A stretch of 64,000 nt of DNA from Paragordius varius (lineage: Eukaryota > Nematomorpha), in the NCBI GenBank assembly GCA_964247055.1, contig OZ176055.1, forward strand, positions 9,238,001-9,302,000, given 5' to 3'. The position numbers were made by a program, and so were the translations under genes. The notes under the pieces were generated by a model. That model was given only the letters and a program-made list of their open reading frames with translations. It was not told the origin of the DNA and ran no database searches. This document shows positions 51,508-64,000 of the stretch, piece after piece; positions within the stretch are counted from its first letter, which is position 1; each line of letters opens with the position of its first letter.

Positions 51508-51741
51508 TTAATGCCTATCACAAACTATAAATTAAAAATTTTTGATGAGCAAAAATCCATAGATAGATGGATATGTAAGCAGTAGAGATTATATTTTGGT
51601 GGTAGACTCATATTAAATATTGATCGCTATTATCACATTAAAAGGCTAAAAATTAACGACTTATTCCTTTTTACAATTTTTGTCATCTTCATAAAACGCT
51701 TCACCATCAATCACAGTTCCACTGTACAAATATAAATATTT

Positions 51742-51778
<37 letters not shown>

Positions 51779-52146
51779 AATATTTAACAATATATATTTT
51801 AAATTAGTGTTAAATATTTTTTAAAATAATTGAATATTTAAAATAAACGTATTTAATGCGGTACTTTGGACTATAAACTAGCATATGTTGTAAATATTTA
51901 AAAAAATTAAAATTTTTTGCATATACTTTAAATACGGCAGAATCTTGTAAAAATGTTTTTTAATAATTTAGGGCAAAGTTATTTTTTAGCCATATTATTT
52001 CATAATCAAGATCAGCAACTAATAATTGTCACTTAAAAAATTCCATAACCCTAAATATATTAAGAAAAAACTAGTAATTAAATTAAAATTTATACTACAT
52101 AACAAATTTATATGAAAAAGAGAGAAAATAAAAAATTCATATTATT

Positions 52147-53521
52147 TTACAACGAAAAAATGTATAAAAACTTGGTGTTATTATTATCACAAGTCTTTAT
52201 CTTTTGTTGATAACGTTGGTATTGGCTATCTGTGCCAAAAAGTTTATCCCACCAAACAAATGTTGACGAATAGTTTCCAACGAAATTCATGTGATGAAAA
52301 TCATGGAACCGAGCACCTAGAATCAAAAAATAAATTATCACCATTTTTTTTAAAAAATAATTTTCAAATCATTTTTATATTTCCTTATATTTACTTGTTA
52401 AAAAAGTTGTTAAAACAATTTTATGATAATTGTTTAATATCAAAAAAATCGCAAAATTAGCCTTCATTTGGCAATAATATAAATTAAAATGTAGTAAGAA
52501 AGAGAAAAACATACAAATGAAAAAATAAAACAAAAGAATAGGGAAAATCATTTGCAGTGTACTTTTAAAGAAAGTTTACTGTAATATTGGGCCACAAAAA
52601 AAGTCAAAATAAAATCCTAAACATAAAACTAATAAATTCTTACCAGCGTATCCAGGAATCAAGTGGAATGGATTCAAAAACCAAACATCATATCCACTAT
52701 GGACATCGATCGTTTCAAGCAGACGAAACAAAACCCAAACCCATAAAAGAATCATATGGGTTGTGAATGTTAGAATCCCGATAAAAAACCCCATCCCTAA
52801 AACTGTAGAAAAACGCTTAAAACATTAATAAAATATGAAATATTTTAAATGAGTTAAAATAAATTTTAAAAAAAACTTACCGAGCGTTTCAATAGGATGA
52901 GCATATTCAGCCACCATACCAAACGGTGCGCTAAATTTGTGATGAATTTTGTGGACGTGTTTATAAAGTTTTCTGTGATGCATTAGACGATGTACAAAGT
53001 AATGCCATGTATCTTCAATAAATGCGCACCCCAAAACTTGCAAACCAATTATATACCTAAAATTTAAATTGTCACATAATAAAAACCATCTTGGCATTTT
53101 TTCATATTCTAGTGGTATATTAAGGAATTCAACAAAATAATATGTGCCCATGATCAAAGGAAATTGAATACATAAATGATTAAACATTAATAATTTAAAA
53201 CAGTTCCATTGAGCATCTTTTGTTTCGCTAATATTCTAAAAACATTAAACAAGATGCGTACTTTTTGTATTTTAAATCTTTGCATAAAAGGAATAAATTG
53301 GAATAAAAAGGCTGGAAAGCAAATACCAAAATAAAGGATCTAAAAGTAACATTTTAACGATAAACTTCATGCACAAATAGCGATCCAAAAGTACAAATTT
53401 GCCATTTTGTATAGGTATTTAACATATTTTGCCATAATGATTCAAAAGTTTTAGCGAATGGATTTTCTGGGAAAAAATTTAAGATATTTTCTACGATAGG
53501 GATTTGATTTTGAAGAACCAT
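52147..53521 (-). CDS. MSMO1: Methylsterol monooxygenase (sterol C4-methyl oxidase)
   Basis: An ER membrane di-iron oxygenase that starts removal of the C4 methyl groups in sterol synthesis. Six minus-strand exons (53521-53366, 53339-53262, 53235-53087, 53056-52881, 52802-52644, 52316-52147) join in phase to 295 aa; human has 293. Histidine clusters are complete: [17 protein letters not shown] and HDFHHMNF, plus EYAHPIETL and [13 protein letters not shown]. Hydrophobic spans occur near [15 protein letters not shown] and [20 protein letters not shown]. Introns are 26 nt (53340-53365), 26 nt (53236-53261), 30 nt (53057-53086), 78 nt and 327 nt. The 30-nt intron is open in frame and would add ten residues at MPRW if not removed. 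The C-terminus lacks a clear lysine ER-retrieval signal. Head-to-head with POLD1, 97 bp apart. Confidence 0.97.
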
Positions 53522-53618
53522 ATGGATTTATTTTTGAAATATACAGATGGGAGGTGTAAATAAAATAAATAAACATATGACACATTTACTCGCGGTTTAA
53601 TTTTAAATTTTGAAAAAT
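53522..53618. promoter_or_regulatory. Divergent promoter region, MSMO1 / POLD1
   Basis: 97 bp lie between the two start codons, so the promoters share this space. A bidirectional promoter is inferred from spacing only; no element was identified with confidence. Confidence 0.4.

Positions 53619-64000
<10,382 letters not shown>

Larger units (their letters stand above)
49820..52146. other. Gene-poor stretch 5' of the USF-like gene
   Basis: It holds a hAT MITE (50669-50841), a family-1 MITE (51207-51507) and a (TA)n run (about 51746-51776). A 5' exon of the USF-like gene probably lies here but I could not pick it out. Confidence 0.45.

Overview
The window looks like nuclear DNA of an animal: very AT-rich, repeat-dense, with spliced genes for metazoan families (an Id-type HLH protein, a USF-type bHLH-zipper protein, a type II PKA regulatory subunit). 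The most telling trait is intron size. By aligning conserved proteins across their gaps I place 14 introns of only 24-38 nt, alongside long introns swollen with repeats. Dicyemid mesozoans are known for introns averaging about 26 nt, so a dicyemid is my best guess. That is an inference; no marker gene here proves it.

Layout. 1-6600: a 42-bp tandem repeat at the edge, a LINE scrap and a decayed hAT transposon with a clean 8-bp target duplication. 6602-7230 (-): RPL23. 7300-14000: a cluster of inverted-repeat elements with no gene seen. 14818-15364 (-): RPL27A, divergent by 79 bp from ATP23 (15444-17106, +), which converges to within 25 bp on a type II PKA regulatory subunit (17132-19659, -). 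22283-27618 (+): CDK9. 27619-31959: repeats. 31960-32346 (+): a single-exon Id-like gene. 32820-47506 (+): a tandem pair of an unrecognised seven-exon, probably secreted glycoprotein gene; the first copy is decayed and the second is intact over seven exons. 47769-49819 (-): USF-like. 52147-53521 (-): methylsterol monooxygenase MSMO1, divergent by 97 bp from POLD1 (53619 to the right edge, +), of which the first 641 codons are present.

Functionally these are mostly housekeeping genes: ribosome (RPL23, RPL27A), mitochondrial protein processing (ATP23), transcription elongation (CDK9), transcription control (Id, USF), signalling (PKA-R), sterol C4 demethylation (MSMO1) and DNA replication (POLD1). 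Their order does not suggest a shared pathway. The new material is the intron architecture, the orphan gene pair, a PKA-R with altered nucleotide-binding cassettes, and an Id protein with an enlarged loop. Exons were joined by eye from splice dinucleotides, reading phase and remembered family sequences. Repeat-element borders are approximate unless a target duplication is stated.
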